This document shows, one piece after another, positions 1-9,251 of a stretch of 64,000 nucleotides of DNA. Within the stretch, counting starts at the first letter, position 1, and each line of letters opens with the position of its first letter. A program made the translations under genes and the position numbers. The stretch covers positions 2,604,001-2,668,000 of the forward strand of contig NZ_CP096980.1 of the NCBI RefSeq assembly GCF_002006355.2, given 5' to 3'. Under the pieces are notes generated by a model. That model worked only from the letters and a program-made list of their open reading frames with translations, made no database searches and was not told where the DNA came from. Source of the stretch: Clostridium felsineum DSM 794. Its GTDB lineage: Bacteria; Bacillota; Clostridia; Clostridiales; Clostridiaceae.

Positions 1-1358
1 TTTTTAAAGGTTTCTATTTCAAGACCAGTAAGCTTATACAACATAAGTTCAACAATTGCTGTTGCTTGTTCATTATTAAATCCAAACTTTTCTACAAGAT
101 TTTTCTCTGAGTCCTTTTTAGACTTAGAAGCTCTTATAGTGCTTATAATCTCATCCATAATGTCTATTGCTTTTATAAAACCTTCCACAATATTAAATCT
201 CTTTTTAGCTACATTTAAGCTGTATGTAGTTCTTTTAGTAACTATATCTTTTCTATGGTTTACATAGTGCATTATTATAGTTTTTAGATTCATTGTTTCC
301 GGTTTTCCATCAGCTAAAGCTACCATATTAAAATTAATATTACACTGAAGTTCAGTTTTTTTAAACAAATATTTCAGAATCTTATTTACAGTTTCTTCAT
401 CTGCGGATTTTTTAAATTCTATTACTCCTCTAATACCTCTTCTATCTGATTCGTCTCTAATATCCGATATACTTTCAAGGATTTTAGAGTGTTTTTTATC
501 CGCCGTCATTTCAGAAATAGTTTGAAGTATTTTAGCCTTATTTCTTCTATATGGGAATTCACTAATTACTATAGAAAGCCTTCCACTCTCAAGCCTTTCT
601 ATTTTCGTTTTTGCTCTTAATGTTACTTTTCCTTCTCCCGTTTCATAAGCCGCTATTAAAGAATTTTTTCCGATTATTATTCCTCCTGTTGGAAGATCCG
701 GGCCTTTTACATACTGCATAAGCTCTTTAACTGTTACATTTTTATTATCTATGTACTTTAAAACAGCATCTATAACTTCTCTTAAATTATGAGGTGGAAT
801 ATTGGTAGAAAGTCCAACAGCAATTCCAAATGCTCCGTTTACTAAAAGATTAGGATAGGCCGCTGGAAGTACTGAAGGTTCTTTTTCAGAACCAGAGTAA
901 TTATCTACCATTTTAACCACATTTTTATCTATATCATTTATCATTTCAAGCGCTATTGGTGTAAGCCTTGCTTCAGTATAACGCATAGCAGCCGCACTAT
1001 CTCCATCTATACTTCCCCAGTTACCATGTCCATCTATTAAAGGGTGTCTTGTTGTAAAATCTTGTGCTAAAATAACCATAGACTCATAAACTGAAGAATC
1101 ACCATGAGGATGATACTTTCCTAAAATGTCACCTACTATCCTAGCTGATTTATAATACGGCTTATCTGGAAATGCTTTTAGCATATATGCACCATATAAA
1201 ATCCTTCTATGAACAGGTTTTAATCCATCTCTTACATCTGGAAGTGCTCTATCCTTTGCAACTTCAACCGCATAAGGAAGGTAGTTTTCTGGCATAGCCT
1301 CCTCTAGTGGTATCTTTATAATATTATTATCCTTAGGTATATTAACTTTCTTTCCCAT
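1..1358 (-). CDS. parC: Topoisomerase IV subunit A (ParC/GyrA family), C-terminus beyond window
   Basis: This is the DNA-breaking and rejoining subunit of a type IIA topoisomerase. My own translation from 1358 gives MGKKVNIPKDNNIIKIPLEE and then typical GyrA/ParC sequence, including RDGLKPVHRRIL and the quinolone-region HPHGDSSVYE. The active-site tyrosine is Tyr127 in AAMRYTEARL. About 452 codons are present; the C-terminal beta-propeller region lies past base 1. AGGAGG sits at 1365-1370, 7 bases before the ATG. It starts 20 bases after the parE stop, so the two are co-transcribed. ParC rather than GyrA is inferred from the parE-first order and the divergent partner; a separate gyrBA pair near the origin is expected but not visible here. 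Confidence 0.93.
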   Translation of the reverse strand, partial: MGKKVNIPKDNNIIKIPLEEAMPENYLPYAVEVAKDRALPDVRDGLKPVHRRILYGAYMLKAFPDKPYYKSARIVGDILGKYHPHGDSSVYESMVILAQDFTTRHPLIDGHGNWGSIDGDSAAAMRYTEARLTPIALEMINDIDKNVVKMVDNYSGSEKEPSVLPAAYPNLLVNGAFGIAVGLSTNIPPHNLREVIDAVLKYIDNKNVTVKELMQYVKGPDLPTGGIIIGKNSLIAAYETGEGKVTLRAKTKIERLESGRLSIVISEFPYRRNKAKILQTISEMTADKKHSKILESISDIRDESDRRGIRGVIEFKKSADEETVNKILKYLFKKTELQCNINFNMVALADGKPETMNLKTIIMHYVNHRKDIVTKRTTYSLNVAKKRFNIVEGFIKAIDIMDEIISTIRASKSKKDSEKNLVEKFGFNNEQATAIVELMLYKLTGLEIETFK

Positions 1359-1378
1359 TCTAAGTCCTCCCCAAACTA

Positions 1379-3331
1379 TTAAAATTCAGCGTATTTATAC
1401 ATATAATTTTTTCTAGGTTCAACCACGTCTCCCATAAGAAGAGATACCATTTTTTCAGCCTTTGCCGCATCCTCTATAGTAACCATTTGAAGAGTTCTTG
1501 TTTCTGGATTTAAAGTAGTTTCCCAAAGTTGATCTGGATTCATTTCTCCAAGACCTTTGTATCTTTGTATAAGATATCCTTTTCCAACTTCTTTTTTTGC
1601 TTCATCAAGCTGTTCATCGCTATAAGCGTATTTTACTACTTCACCTTTTTTAGTATTCTTGTATACCTTATATAATGGTGGAAGAGCTATATAAAGATGT
1701 TCATTTGCTATAAGCTGACGCATGTACCTATATACATAAGTCATCCACAAAGTTCTTATATGATAACCATCTACATCAGCATCACTCATTATTATTATTT
1801 TGTCATACCTTAAATCTTCTTCCTTATAATTATCCAGTATTCCTGTTCCTACAGCAGTATTAAATATTTTTAATTCTTCACTTCCAAGCACATTTTCAAG
1901 CTTTTGCTTTTCAGTATTCATTATTTTTCCTTTAGAAGGCATTATACTTTGAAATCTTCTATCCCTAGCTTGCTTTGCACTTCCTCCTGCTGAATCTCCC
2001 TCAACTATTATAAATTCGCAAAGAGATGCATCTTTAAGAGTACATACCGCTATTTTACCTGCAAGTGGTGCTGTTCCTTTTCCTACTTTTTTCTTTTCAG
2101 CATCATTAATTTTTTTTATTTTTTCTCGTCTTGCAGCAGCATTTACAGCATTTTTTATTATCACTATTGCAGTATCCTTATTATCCTCAATCCATTCCGA
2201 AAAGCCTGAATAAGACAAATCATTCATCATAGTATATGCTTCATTATTTCCAAGCTTTGTTTTAGTTTGTCCTTCAAAAACTGGATTTGTAAGCTTAATT
2301 CTTATTATAGCTGTCATACCTTCCCTTACATCGTTACCCTCAAATTCCTTATCCTTTTCCTTCAACACTCCAAGCTTTTTAGCCCATTCTTTGAAGGCTC
2401 TTGTCATTCCTGTTTTAAAACCAGCTTCATGTGTACCAGCTTCTGTTGTAGGAATATTATTTACATAACTTGCAATGTATTCAGTAGTTGAATCTGTAAA
2501 TTGAAGGCATACTTCCCCATAAAGTTTAAGTCCACTGATCTCCCTTTCTCCATCAAATATTATTGGAATTTTATGAAGAACAGTTTTACTTTCATTTAGA
2601 TAATCTATAAAATCGAGAAGTCCCCTTTCTGAATGATATGTCTTTACTACAGGCTCATCTTCTCTATGATCTTCTAATATTAAAGTTATTCCTTTATTTT
2701 GAAAAGCGATTTCTTTTAATCTTTCATCTATAATATCAATCTTAAAATCTGTACTTGTAAAAACTCTTTCATCAGGCTTAAAGGTTACCTTCGTTCCTTT
2801 CTTATCTGTTTTACCGATTTTTTCAATTGGTGTTACTGGTGTTCCTGGCATATCCCTTTTAAGTTCTTTATCATACGCATATTCAAATCTTTGTCTATAT
2901 ATGTACCCATTTTGATAAACCTCAACCTCAGTCCACTTTGATAGAGCATTTACAACTGCTGCACCTACTCCATGAAGTCCTCCTGATGTTTTATAGTTTT
3001 TGTTATTAAATTTTCCACCAGTATGAAGCTCTGTATACACCATTTCAACTCCGGATTTTTTCTTTATTGGATGTATACCTGTTGGAATTCCCCTTCCATT
3101 ATCTATTATTGTAACACTTTTATCTTTATTTAATATTATTTTTGCCTCGTCTCCAAAACCATTTGTAAGTTCATCTATAGCATTATCAAGTATTTCCCAT
3201 ATGCAGTGATGAAGTCCCTTTGCTCCAGTTGAACCTATATACATTCCCGGTCTTATTCTTACAGGCTCAAGTTTCTCTAGAGATGTAAGGGAGGTAACAT
3301 CATAGTTTTCAATATTTTCATTTTTATCCAT
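1379..3331 (-). CDS. parE: Topoisomerase IV subunit B (ParE/GyrB family ATPase)
   Basis: The ATPase subunit that partners ParC in chromosome decatenation; 650 aa, a normal full length. The GHKL ATP-binding fold shows DNAIDE (49-54), DNGRGIP (77-83) and GGLHGVGA (117-124). The TOPRIM domain shows EGDSAGG beginning at Glu444 and DADVDG at 517-522, the Mg-binding acidic residues. The C-terminus ends in the family-typical RKNYMYKYAEF. It is the first gene of a parE-parC operon with its own near-consensus promoter upstream. GyrB is the alternative, but pairing with the downstream gene and the lack of any replication-origin genes favour ParE. Confidence 0.93.
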   Translation of the reverse strand: MDKNENIENYDVTSLTSLEKLEPVRIRPGMYIGSTGAKGLHHCIWEILDNAIDELTNGFGDEAKIILNKDKSVTIIDNGRGIPTGIHPIKKKSGVEMVYTELHTGGKFNNKNYKTSGGLHGVGAAVVNALSKWTEVEVYQNGYIYRQRFEYAYDKELKRDMPGTPVTPIEKIGKTDKKGTKVTFKPDERVFTSTDFKIDIIDERLKEIAFQNKGITLILEDHREDEPVVKTYHSERGLLDFIDYLNESKTVLHKIPIIFDGEREISGLKLYGEVCLQFTDSTTEYIASYVNNIPTTEAGTHEAGFKTGMTRAFKEWAKKLGVLKEKDKEFEGNDVREGMTAIIRIKLTNPVFEGQTKTKLGNNEAYTMMNDLSYSGFSEWIEDNKDTAIVIIKNAVNAAARREKIKKINDAEKKKVGKGTAPLAGKIAVCTLKDASLCEFIIVEGDSAGGSAKQARDRRFQSIMPSKGKIMNTEKQKLENVLGSEELKIFNTAVGTGILDNYKEEDLRYDKIIIMSDADVDGYHIRTLWMTYVYRYMRQLIANEHLYIALPPLYKVYKNTKKGEVVKYAYSDEQLDEAKKEVGKGYLIQRYKGLGEMNPDQLWETTLNPETRTLQMVTIEDAAKAEKMVSLLMGDVVEPRKNYMYKYAEF

Positions 3332-3402
3332 TAAGTCCGTCCTCCGATAATCAATATAAAAAATAAAGTAATGAAATTAATTCATTACCCCACTATTCTA
3401 AA

Positions 3403-3431
3403 ATCATAAAAGGTTTTTTATAATTTGTCAA
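3403..3431 (-). promoter_or_regulatory. Sigma-A promoter of parE-parC
   Basis: On the minus strand TTGACA (3431-3426), a 17-base spacer, then TATGAT (3408-3403), close to the vegetative consensus. Transcription would start near 3396. The leader then contains an almost perfect inverted repeat, GTAATGAA with TTCATTAC (3368-3388), before the start codon at 3331. Confidence 0.75.
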
Positions 3432-3458
3432 CACATCAAAAATATAAACTTTCTTTCT

Positions 3459-4529
3459 TTATGTCAATATTTCATTTAATATTTCGTCACTATCTACAAT
3501 TTCTTTAGCAATTTTAACATTTTCTTCCACATGCAAATAAGTATACCTAAAAGGCTTTATACTACATGCTTCATCAATAGCCCTTTTAAAATCATTTTTC
3601 TTCATATTTAATTCTTTTACGTAGTCAAAAAATCCAGTATCTCTTAAAATTTTCTCAATTCTTTTTTCCCTATGTTTTTGAACCTTAGACATTATATAAG
3701 TTGCTATTCCAACTTGAATTCCATGTAAATTAGGATTTATCAAAAATTTATCAAGTGCATGTGATATTAAATGTTCAGCACCACTAGCAGGTGAGCTATT
3801 ATCAGCAATTTCCATGGCTATACCATTCATTATAAGAGAATCTACAAGTTCTTTTAAAAAAAGTTCATCCTTTATACTTTTAAAATCAGTTCTTACAAAG
3901 CTATTAACTGATTTTTTGGATATCATAACAGCAAAATCATCCATTCTTGATTTGCCATTTTCCTCCTCGAATTTCCAATCATAAAGAGCTGTTATGTTGG
4001 ATACAAGATCACCTATACCAGAGTATATAAACTTTTCAGGGGAACTCTTTATTACATCTATGTCTACTATTATTCCCTCTGGAGTTTTTGCAGGTACAGA
4101 GGTTCTTCTTCCATTTATCATAAGCGATGCAACTGGACTTGAAAATCCATCATTGGATGTAGAAGTTGGTACACTTATAAAAGGGATCTTCCTTAAAAAA
4201 GCCATATACTTAACAGCATCTATTACCTTTCCTCCACCTACAGCTATAAGTGTATCTACCTCGTTTGTTATATTAAAAGCATTAGTTCCAATTTCATCAA
4301 AGTCTATACTTTTAACCGTTTTTTTGTCTTCAACCTTAATTTTTTCATTTTCCAGTGAACTTTCAATTTTTTCACCAAATAATTCATATATACCTTCTCC
4401 AAAATAAAGTGAAACTTTCTTAGAATTTCCCCTTTTTATTATTTGTCCTATGTTATTTATATTTCCATTTCCAACTTCAAGTATTAAAGGAATTGCTATT
4501 CTATGAGATATTCCTTTCAAAATCCCCAC
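3459..4529 (-). CDS. sn-glycerol-1-phosphate dehydrogenase-like (EgsA/AraM family)
   Basis: A 356-aa member of the iron/zinc-containing polyol dehydrogenase superfamily. The NAD(P)-binding loop is VGGGKVID (97-104), followed by PTSTSNDGF (121-129). The expected metal ligands are visible as Asp174 (GIGDLVS), His253 (SGAEHLISH) and His269 (NLHGIQ). The SxxNDG and GIGD/AEH signatures fit EgsA/AraM G1P dehydrogenases better than glycerol dehydrogenase. The family makes sn-glycerol-1-phosphate from DHAP. Its first 13 bases overlap the end of the upstream HAD phosphatase gene, so translation is probably coupled. No geranylgeranylglyceryl-phosphate synthase is nearby, so the fate of the product is unknown. 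Confidence 0.78.
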   Translation of the reverse strand: MGILKGISHRIAIPLILEVGNGNINNIGQIIKRGNSKKVSLYFGEGIYELFGEKIESSLENEKIKVEDKKTVKSIDFDEIGTNAFNITNEVDTLIAVGGGKVIDAVKYMAFLRKIPFISVPTSTSNDGFSSPVASLMINGRRTSVPAKTPEGIIVDIDVIKSSPEKFIYSGIGDLVSNITALYDWKFEEENGKSRMDDFAVMISKKSVNSFVRTDFKSIKDELFLKELVDSLIMNGIAMEIADNSSPASGAEHLISHALDKFLINPNLHGIQVGIATYIMSKVQKHREKRIEKILRDTGFFDYVKELNMKKNDFKRAIDEACSIKPFRYTYLHVEENVKIAKEIVDSDEILNEILT

Positions 4530-5176
4530 TCCTTCAAATATTTTTCTACGTATTTTAATACTTCATCAAATCCATCAAATGCTATAAATTCTTTATTTCT
4601 CTCTTTTAAAAAATCACGTAATTTACTCTTTGCAAAAACCACATCTGATAAAATTGCAGGTTCAATGTCAGGTGTACTATCTCCTGCATAAAACACCTTC
4701 TTATAGCTGCTTTTTAACTTTTTAACTACCTTACCTTTATCTATTCCATAATTTCCAGAATAAAATTCATCCTTTGGATTTAAAACAAAGTGAAGCCCAT
4801 TATCTTTATATACACTTTTATTAGAATATATATCTACATCTTTTATACCTGCATTTTCAAAAACTTTATCAATATAATAATTGGCTCCTGCACTTACTAC
4901 TACAAAATCTCCACCATTTTCTTTTATCTTTTCTATAAATTCCTTTATAAAAGGGTCAATTGATATGGTGAGTACATCTTCTATTATTTCCTTCTCCCCT
5001 CTACCAATGTGACTGAAAACATATCCTAGATAATCAACATCTGTTATCTTATTATTTCTCCAATCCTTATATAATTCTCCTACTTCTTCTTTTAAATATT
5101 TATCTGTTATTATTTTATAAAAATCTCTTTTGCTTATTGTTCCATCAAAATCAGATATAAATACAAAGTTCTTCAT
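4517..5176 (-). CDS. HAD-superfamily phosphatase (MtnX/SerB-like)
   Basis: A 219-aa cytosolic phosphatase. The nucleophile motif is DFDGT (9-13; Asp9 nucleophile, Asp11 acid/base), motif II is VSAG (94-97), and the metal-binding motif is GDSTPD (165-170). The layout matches the MtnX/phosphoserine-phosphatase type, where the cap domain sits between motifs I and II. The substrate cannot be read from sequence. The overlap with the G1P-dehydrogenase-like gene suggests a linked small phosphoester, possibly glycerol phosphate, but this is inference. Downstream of degV with a 12-base gap, in the same minus-strand run. Confidence 0.8.
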   Translation of the reverse strand: MKNFVFISDFDGTISKRDFYKIITDKYLKEEVGELYKDWRNNKITDVDYLGYVFSHIGRGEKEIIEDVLTISIDPFIKEFIEKIKENGGDFVVVSAGANYYIDKVFENAGIKDVDIYSNKSVYKDNGLHFVLNPKDEFYSGNYGIDKGKVVKKLKSSYKKVFYAGDSTPDIEPAILSDVVFAKSKLRDFLKERNKEFIAFDGFDEVLKYVEKYLKEWGF

Positions 5177-5188
5177 TTAAAATTCCTC

Positions 5189-6037
5189 CTAAAGCCTATT
5201 TTTCATTATAACTATGCCTAAAAGTCCCGGTCCTGTATGAACTCCCGCTACTGGACTAATTTCTCCTAAAAAAAGATTATCAATATTATCAATACTTGAA
5301 ACCAGATTTTTTAATCTGTCTATCTCCTCATAAGCTCCTCCATGCATAACCCATACATCACAATTATTCTCCAAAATCGTATTTTTTACTATTTCAATAA
5401 GCTTTTTAATAGCTTGCTTTTTACCTTTTGCTTTAGAATGAGTATAGTACACACCCTCATCATTTATTGAAATTATAGGTTTAATATCAAGTAATTGTCC
5501 TACTGTTCCCGAAACTTTACCTATCCTTCCACCCTTTATTAAGTACTTTAAAGTATCTACTACATAATAAACCTTTATATTGTTCCTAATTTCAGGCATT
5601 TTTTCTATTATGTACTGAAAACTTCTACCTTCACATATCATTTCCCCACATTCCTTAACAATGGCACCTTCTCCCATAGTTATAGATTTTGAGTCGAAGA
5701 TAAAACTTTTAATTCCTTTATGATTTTCACTTACTATTTTCAAACTATTATGTGTACCTGATAAATTTGAAGATATTGTAACTGCAATAACATGCGTATA
5801 TCCTTCATTTTCAAGCTCAGTATACAATTTTTCCATATCACCCATAGATGGAAGTGATGTAGACGGAACTTCTATATGTAAATTATCATAAACCTCTTTT
5901 GGAGAAATTGTCACCCTATCTATATATTCCTTATCCTTATATATTATCCTAAGCGGAAGTACCTTTAAATCATATTTTTCTATCATACTAATATCTACAT
6001 CTGATGTGCTGTCCGTTACCAAAGCTATTTTTTCCAT
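5189..6037 (-). CDS. DegV-family fatty-acid-binding protein
   Basis: A 282-aa DegV protein. Family signatures are DSTSDV (9-14), PSTS (58-61), ISSNLSGT (88-95), GGRIGK in the middle, and HTGPGLLG near the C-terminus. DegV proteins bind a fatty acid in the cleft between two domains; in Firmicutes they act as FakB subunits delivering fatty acids to the FakA kinase. No fakA gene is in this window, so this would be a stand-alone binding subunit. It sits in the minus-strand run upstream of the HAD gene. Confidence 0.87.
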   Translation of the reverse strand: MEKIALVTDSTSDVDISMIEKYDLKVLPLRIIYKDKEYIDRVTISPKEVYDNLHIEVPSTSLPSMGDMEKLYTELENEGYTHVIAVTISSNLSGTHNSLKIVSENHKGIKSFIFDSKSITMGEGAIVKECGEMICEGRSFQYIIEKMPEIRNNIKVYYVVDTLKYLIKGGRIGKVSGTVGQLLDIKPIISINDEGVYYTHSKAKGKKQAIKKLIEIVKNTILENNCDVWVMHGGAYEEIDRLKNLVSSIDNIDNLFLGEISPVAGVHTGPGLLGIVIMKNRL

Positions 6038-6074
6038 GTTTTAATCTACCTACCCTACATTTTATAATATTTAA

Positions 6075-6716
6075 TTAATAACCTAACTCTTCTTCAACTA
6101 TAATAACCTTAATTCTTCCCCTTTCTCCCTGTCTTTTTATTAATGTATATTCATTACAAATTCTATCCGAACTTTTACAATCCATACAGTACCCAACTTT
6201 AGTACATGGAGTATTTTTATTCAATCTTTTTGCGTTTGTTGGTGCAGAAATTCCTCTATTTCTTTTAATTGCTTCATCTACATCTTTAACTATTTTATTT
6301 ATTCCTGCAATAACTATAACTTTATCTGGTCCAAAAAGCATCGCTGCAACCCTATTACCATTGCCATCTACGTTATATAATTCTCCATTTTCAGTTAAAG
6401 CATTAGTACTAACAATATAACTATCTGCAAAAAAACTTTTTCTAAATATATCTTTTATCTCTTTTCTATTTAAACCCTCTTTGTATCTATCCAAAAAATT
6501 ATAGTTTCTATTTCTTATATGTTCTATTACACCTGTTTCAAAAAGTGTCATAGAACCTCCCACTGCAACTGTCTCACCCTCAAGTACAATGTTGTCAATA
6601 ATATCTATTATATCCTTAGTACTTTTCGCCAAATAAGCTTCCATATTATTTTTTTCAAGATTATCCATAGTTCTCTTTATTTTTTCCTTAATCATCCACG
6701 AAACATTTGAATCCAT
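6075..6716 (-). CDS. LUD-domain protein with C-terminal four-cysteine motif
   Basis: A 213-aa protein of the LUD (LutB/LutC, formerly DUF162) family. The core includes AVGGSMTLFETG (51-62) and TNALTENGELYNVDGNGNR (104-122). A compact cysteine cluster near the C-terminus (Cys171, Cys177, Cys180, Cys187) could hold an iron-sulfur cluster or zinc. LutB/LutC proteins take part in lactate oxidation, but no lutA or lutB is next door, so this is one of the common stand-alone clostridial LUD proteins of unknown role. It is 22 bases downstream of the pyridoxal-kinase-like gene and likely co-transcribed. Confidence 0.8.
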   Translation of the reverse strand: MDSNVSWMIKEKIKRTMDNLEKNNMEAYLAKSTKDIIDIIDNIVLEGETVAVGGSMTLFETGVIEHIRNRNYNFLDRYKEGLNRKEIKDIFRKSFFADSYIVSTNALTENGELYNVDGNGNRVAAMLFGPDKVIVIAGINKIVKDVDEAIKRNRGISAPTNAKRLNKNTPCTKVGYCMDCKSSDRICNEYTLIKRQGERGRIKVIIVEEELGY

Positions 6717-6738
6717 ATCTTATTTATTCCTCCTTACC

Positions 6739-7611
6739 TTAAATTAATTTATAACTTCCATTCATAAAAGGTAAATTTAATACCTCAAGCGATTTTTCAA
6801 TAAGAATACCTTCACGAGTAGGATAATTGAATCCATAACTTTCTTTTATAGCAGAGGTTACAAATTGCATGCCTCTACCTACTGCCTCTGGCAAGTTATC
6901 CCCCTTTAAAATTCGTCCAAGTATCGCACTAGCAAAACTATCTCCTGTACCAGGATAACTTACCGGGATATATTCATTTGTTACTTTCCAAAACTTATTT
7001 AATCTTTTTTCATAAACTATGACGTTTATTACTCCCTTATCTTTGCTTTCTGGTACACTTGTCATAATTACAATATCTGGTCCCATAGCTGCTAATTCTA
7101 AAATCCAACTTTTTATAGTTTCTTCATCTAAATTAACATCGTATTTTTTATTTAATAAATATGCTGCTTCAGTGAAATTTGGAGTTATTATATCTGCACT
7201 TTTTATGAGTTCTCTCATGCTTTCTACCATTTTATTATCCATAGTTTGATATAGCTTTCCTTCATCCCCCATAACAGGATCAATTAAAACAACAGTGTTT
7301 TCATTAGAAAATTCTCTTATAAATTCACTTATAATCTCAACCTGCCTTGGTGAACCTAAAAAGCCAGTATAAATAGCATCAAATTCTAAATTTATTTTTT
7401 TCCAATGATCCATAAATGCCTGCATATTATCTGTTAAATCAACAAAACTATAATCATCAAAATCTGTTGTGTGAGTAGATAATACCGCTGTTGGCATAGG
7501 ACAAACCTGAATTCCCATATATGAGAGTATAGGAATTATAGCTGTTAAAGAAGCTCTACCAAATCCAGATAAGTCATGTATAGCAGCAACTCTTTTTACT
7601 GTTCTAGTCAT
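6739..7611 (-). CDS. Pyridoxal/pyridoxamine kinase-like (PfkB superfamily)
   Basis: A 290-aa ribokinase-type sugar/vitamin kinase. The N-terminal HDLSGFGRASL (12-22) is characteristic of PdxY/PdxK pyridoxal kinases. DPVMGDEG (111-118), TPNFTEA (143-149) and the anion-hole/catalytic-base motif GTGDSF (221-226, Asp224) are intact. It would phosphorylate pyridoxal, pyridoxamine or pyridoxine with ATP in the cytosol. No other B6 genes are nearby, so the assignment rests on sequence type. The gap to the radical SAM gene upstream is 15 bases, which suggests one transcript. Confidence 0.82.
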   Translation of the reverse strand: MTRTVKRVAAIHDLSGFGRASLTAIIPILSYMGIQVCPMPTAVLSTHTTDFDDYSFVDLTDNMQAFMDHWKKINLEFDAIYTGFLGSPRQVEIISEFIREFSNENTVVLIDPVMGDEGKLYQTMDNKMVESMRELIKSADIITPNFTEAAYLLNKKYDVNLDEETIKSWILELAAMGPDIVIMTSVPESKDKGVINVIVYEKRLNKFWKVTNEYIPVSYPGTGDSFASAILGRILKGDNLPEAVGRGMQFVTSAIKESYGFNYPTREGILIEKSLEVLNLPFMNGSYKLI

Positions 7612-7626
7612 ACTAATCCTCCAATA

Positions 7627-8553
7627 TTATTTAAGTCTATATGTACTATAGTTTTTATATTCTACTACTTCTATATCATCGTCACGCTTAAATTTATCAA
7701 AAATTTCTTCTTCATTTTTGCATTTCCTTGATTCAAGAAAGCTTTTAACTTCAAATTTATTCATAGGATGTCTTGATATTATACTTTTAATGGCCTCAAA
7801 ATCATCTTTTATTTCACTAAAGAACGCGCCAGATGAAAGTCTCTGTATAGAGGTACCCTTAAGGATTTTAATAGCCTCATCTAATTTTTCTTTAGAAGGT
7901 TCCTTAACATATCCTTCAGCTGGAGGTCTTACTGGTGTGTTGATATACAATCTATCGTATCTAACCTTATCTAGTATTTTTCTTATTTCCTTAAGTTCAT
8001 CTGTAGAATCATTAAATCCATCAACTATCATTGTTTCCATCCAAAGCTGACCTCTATATTCCTTAGAAAATTTCACAAGAGCCTCTGTAACATCATTAAA
8101 ATTTATTTTTCCATTAGGTCTATTTATCCTTTTAAAGGTAGTCTCATTTCCAGCATCAAGAGATGGTAATACTATATCCGCTGCTTTTAATGCCTTTCTT
8201 ACTCTGTCGTAAACAAGCATTGATCCGTTTGTTATAACTGCAACCGGCTTTTCTGTTAGATTTTTCAATCCAATTATCAGCTCCTCTAAATCATAACTCA
8301 ATGTGGGTTCTCCTTCTCCAACTACGGTTACAACGTCCATTGCTATATTCTCTTTAAGATAGTCTCTAAATTCTTCTAAAATATCCTCTGTTTCAAAAAA
8401 TTTCTTAGGTTCCTTCATTAAATTTTTAGTTCTACCAAGCTGACAATAAACACATGAGTATGTACAACTTCTTTTTTCTATTGGACTTATTCCTAAAGAA
8501 TTTCCCATTCTTCTCGAAGGTATTGGTCCAAAAATATATTTATATTCCTTCAT
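7627..8553 (-). CDS. Radical SAM protein (COG0731-type Fe-S oxidoreductase)
   Basis: A 308-aa radical SAM enzyme. The cluster motif is C30-xxx-C34-xx-C37 within RSCTYSCVYCQLG, preceded by FGPIPSRRMGNSLGI (8-22), typical of the COG0731 group. VVGEGEPTLS supplies the glycine-rich SAM-contact region. The C-terminal ~60 residues look like a small helical add-on. The reaction is unknown; archaeal COG0731 relatives act on wybutosine, but bacterial members are not characterised and no tRNA-modification neighbour is present. It is the first gene of the run ending at the G1P dehydrogenase. Confidence 0.83.
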   Translation of the reverse strand: MKEYKYIFGPIPSRRMGNSLGISPIEKRSCTYSCVYCQLGRTKNLMKEPKKFFETEDILEEFRDYLKENIAMDVVTVVGEGEPTLSYDLEELIIGLKNLTEKPVAVITNGSMLVYDRVRKALKAADIVLPSLDAGNETTFKRINRPNGKINFNDVTEALVKFSKEYRGQLWMETMIVDGFNDSTDELKEIRKILDKVRYDRLYINTPVRPPAEGYVKEPSKEKLDEAIKILKGTSIQRLSSGAFFSEIKDDFEAIKSIISRHPMNKFEVKSFLESRKCKNEEEIFDKFKRDDDIEVVEYKNYSTYRLK

Positions 8554-8697
8554 TTTCCTAAATAACCCCCGTATGTGATTTATTATATTTAAAACAATAA
8601 TTGTTAATATGTATAAAATACTTACCTATTATCAGATTCTAGTCTTAATTATACCACAATTTACTATGCTCAAAATATTTTATATTATATAAAAGAA

Positions 8698-8731
8698 TAT
8701 AGGATATATATTTTCTAATATATCCTATATT
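8698..8731 (-). terminator. Terminator after the SASP gene
   Basis: AATATAGGATATAT and its reverse complement form a hairpin just past the stop at 8736, followed on the minus strand by TTCTTTT. Rich in A-T pairs, so only moderately strong. Confidence 0.55.
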
Positions 8732-8735
8732 AATA

Positions 8736-8933
8736 TCACAAATCATACTTTTGATTATACCTTTGTATCTTCTTATTCCCAATTTTTCCACCAATAGACC
8801 CCGCTTCTTTTGAGGTCAAATCACAGCCATACTTAAATTTCAAATTTATCCCAATATCATTTGCTGCCTCCATTTTAAAAATATTAAGCTTCTCTTTTTC
8901 TTCTGGTACTAATTTCTTATTATAATTTGCCAT
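8736..8933 (-). CDS. Alpha/beta-type small acid-soluble spore protein
   Basis: A spore DNA-binding protein of about 65 aa. The diagnostic C-terminal signature DLTSKEAGSIGGKIG (family DLTSREAGSVGG) is clear. KMEAANDIGI marks the region cut by the germination protease in this family. An upstream in-frame ATG at 8948 gives 70 aa, but GGAGAG (8946-8941) lies 7 bases before the ATG at 8933, so MANYNKKL is preferred. Upstream on the minus strand GAATA, 18 bases, then AAAAATA loosely fits a SigG forespore promoter; a perfect 10-bp inverted repeat (8948-8957 with 8971-8980) overlaps that region. Confidence 0.9.
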   Translation of the reverse strand: MANYNKKLVPEEKEKLNIFKMEAANDIGINLKFKYGCDLTSKEAGSIGGKIGNKKIQRYNQKYDL

Positions 8934-9028
8934 TACTGCACTCTCCATTTACTAAAACTTTTATACCTATTTTTAGTAAATAAAAAGTATTTTATTCAAA
9001 ACCTTGTTATAAAAAATAAAAAAAATAC

Positions 9029-9251
9029 GAAAGGTATAAAACATACCTTTCGCCAAAATTTAGAATAAAATAATTTATTCTATTACCATAGATTGAAAGA
9101 TGGAAACGAAAATAATCGATATGTACTCAATTATTTTACATTTGATAAAATACACATTTCACTGCATATTTTATACAATTAAGGTATTTTAAATAAAAAT
9201 TTTAATATACTTAATTAAATTTTTATTTTGGAAAATACTTCTTAATCAATG
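9029..9251 (-). ncRNA. Candidate small non-coding RNA with its own promoter and terminator
   Basis: Between the SASP gene and 9648 there is no plausible ORF, yet the minus strand carries a strong stand-alone terminator: CGAAAGGTA...TACCTTTCG (9029-9053) followed by TATTTTTTTT. About 220 bases upstream is TATAAT (9263-9258) with a weak TTTACT at 18-base spacing. The preceding gene already has its own terminator (9553-9590), so an independent transcript of roughly 220 nt is the simplest reading. I do not recognise an RNA family. No expression evidence is available here. Confidence 0.35.
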
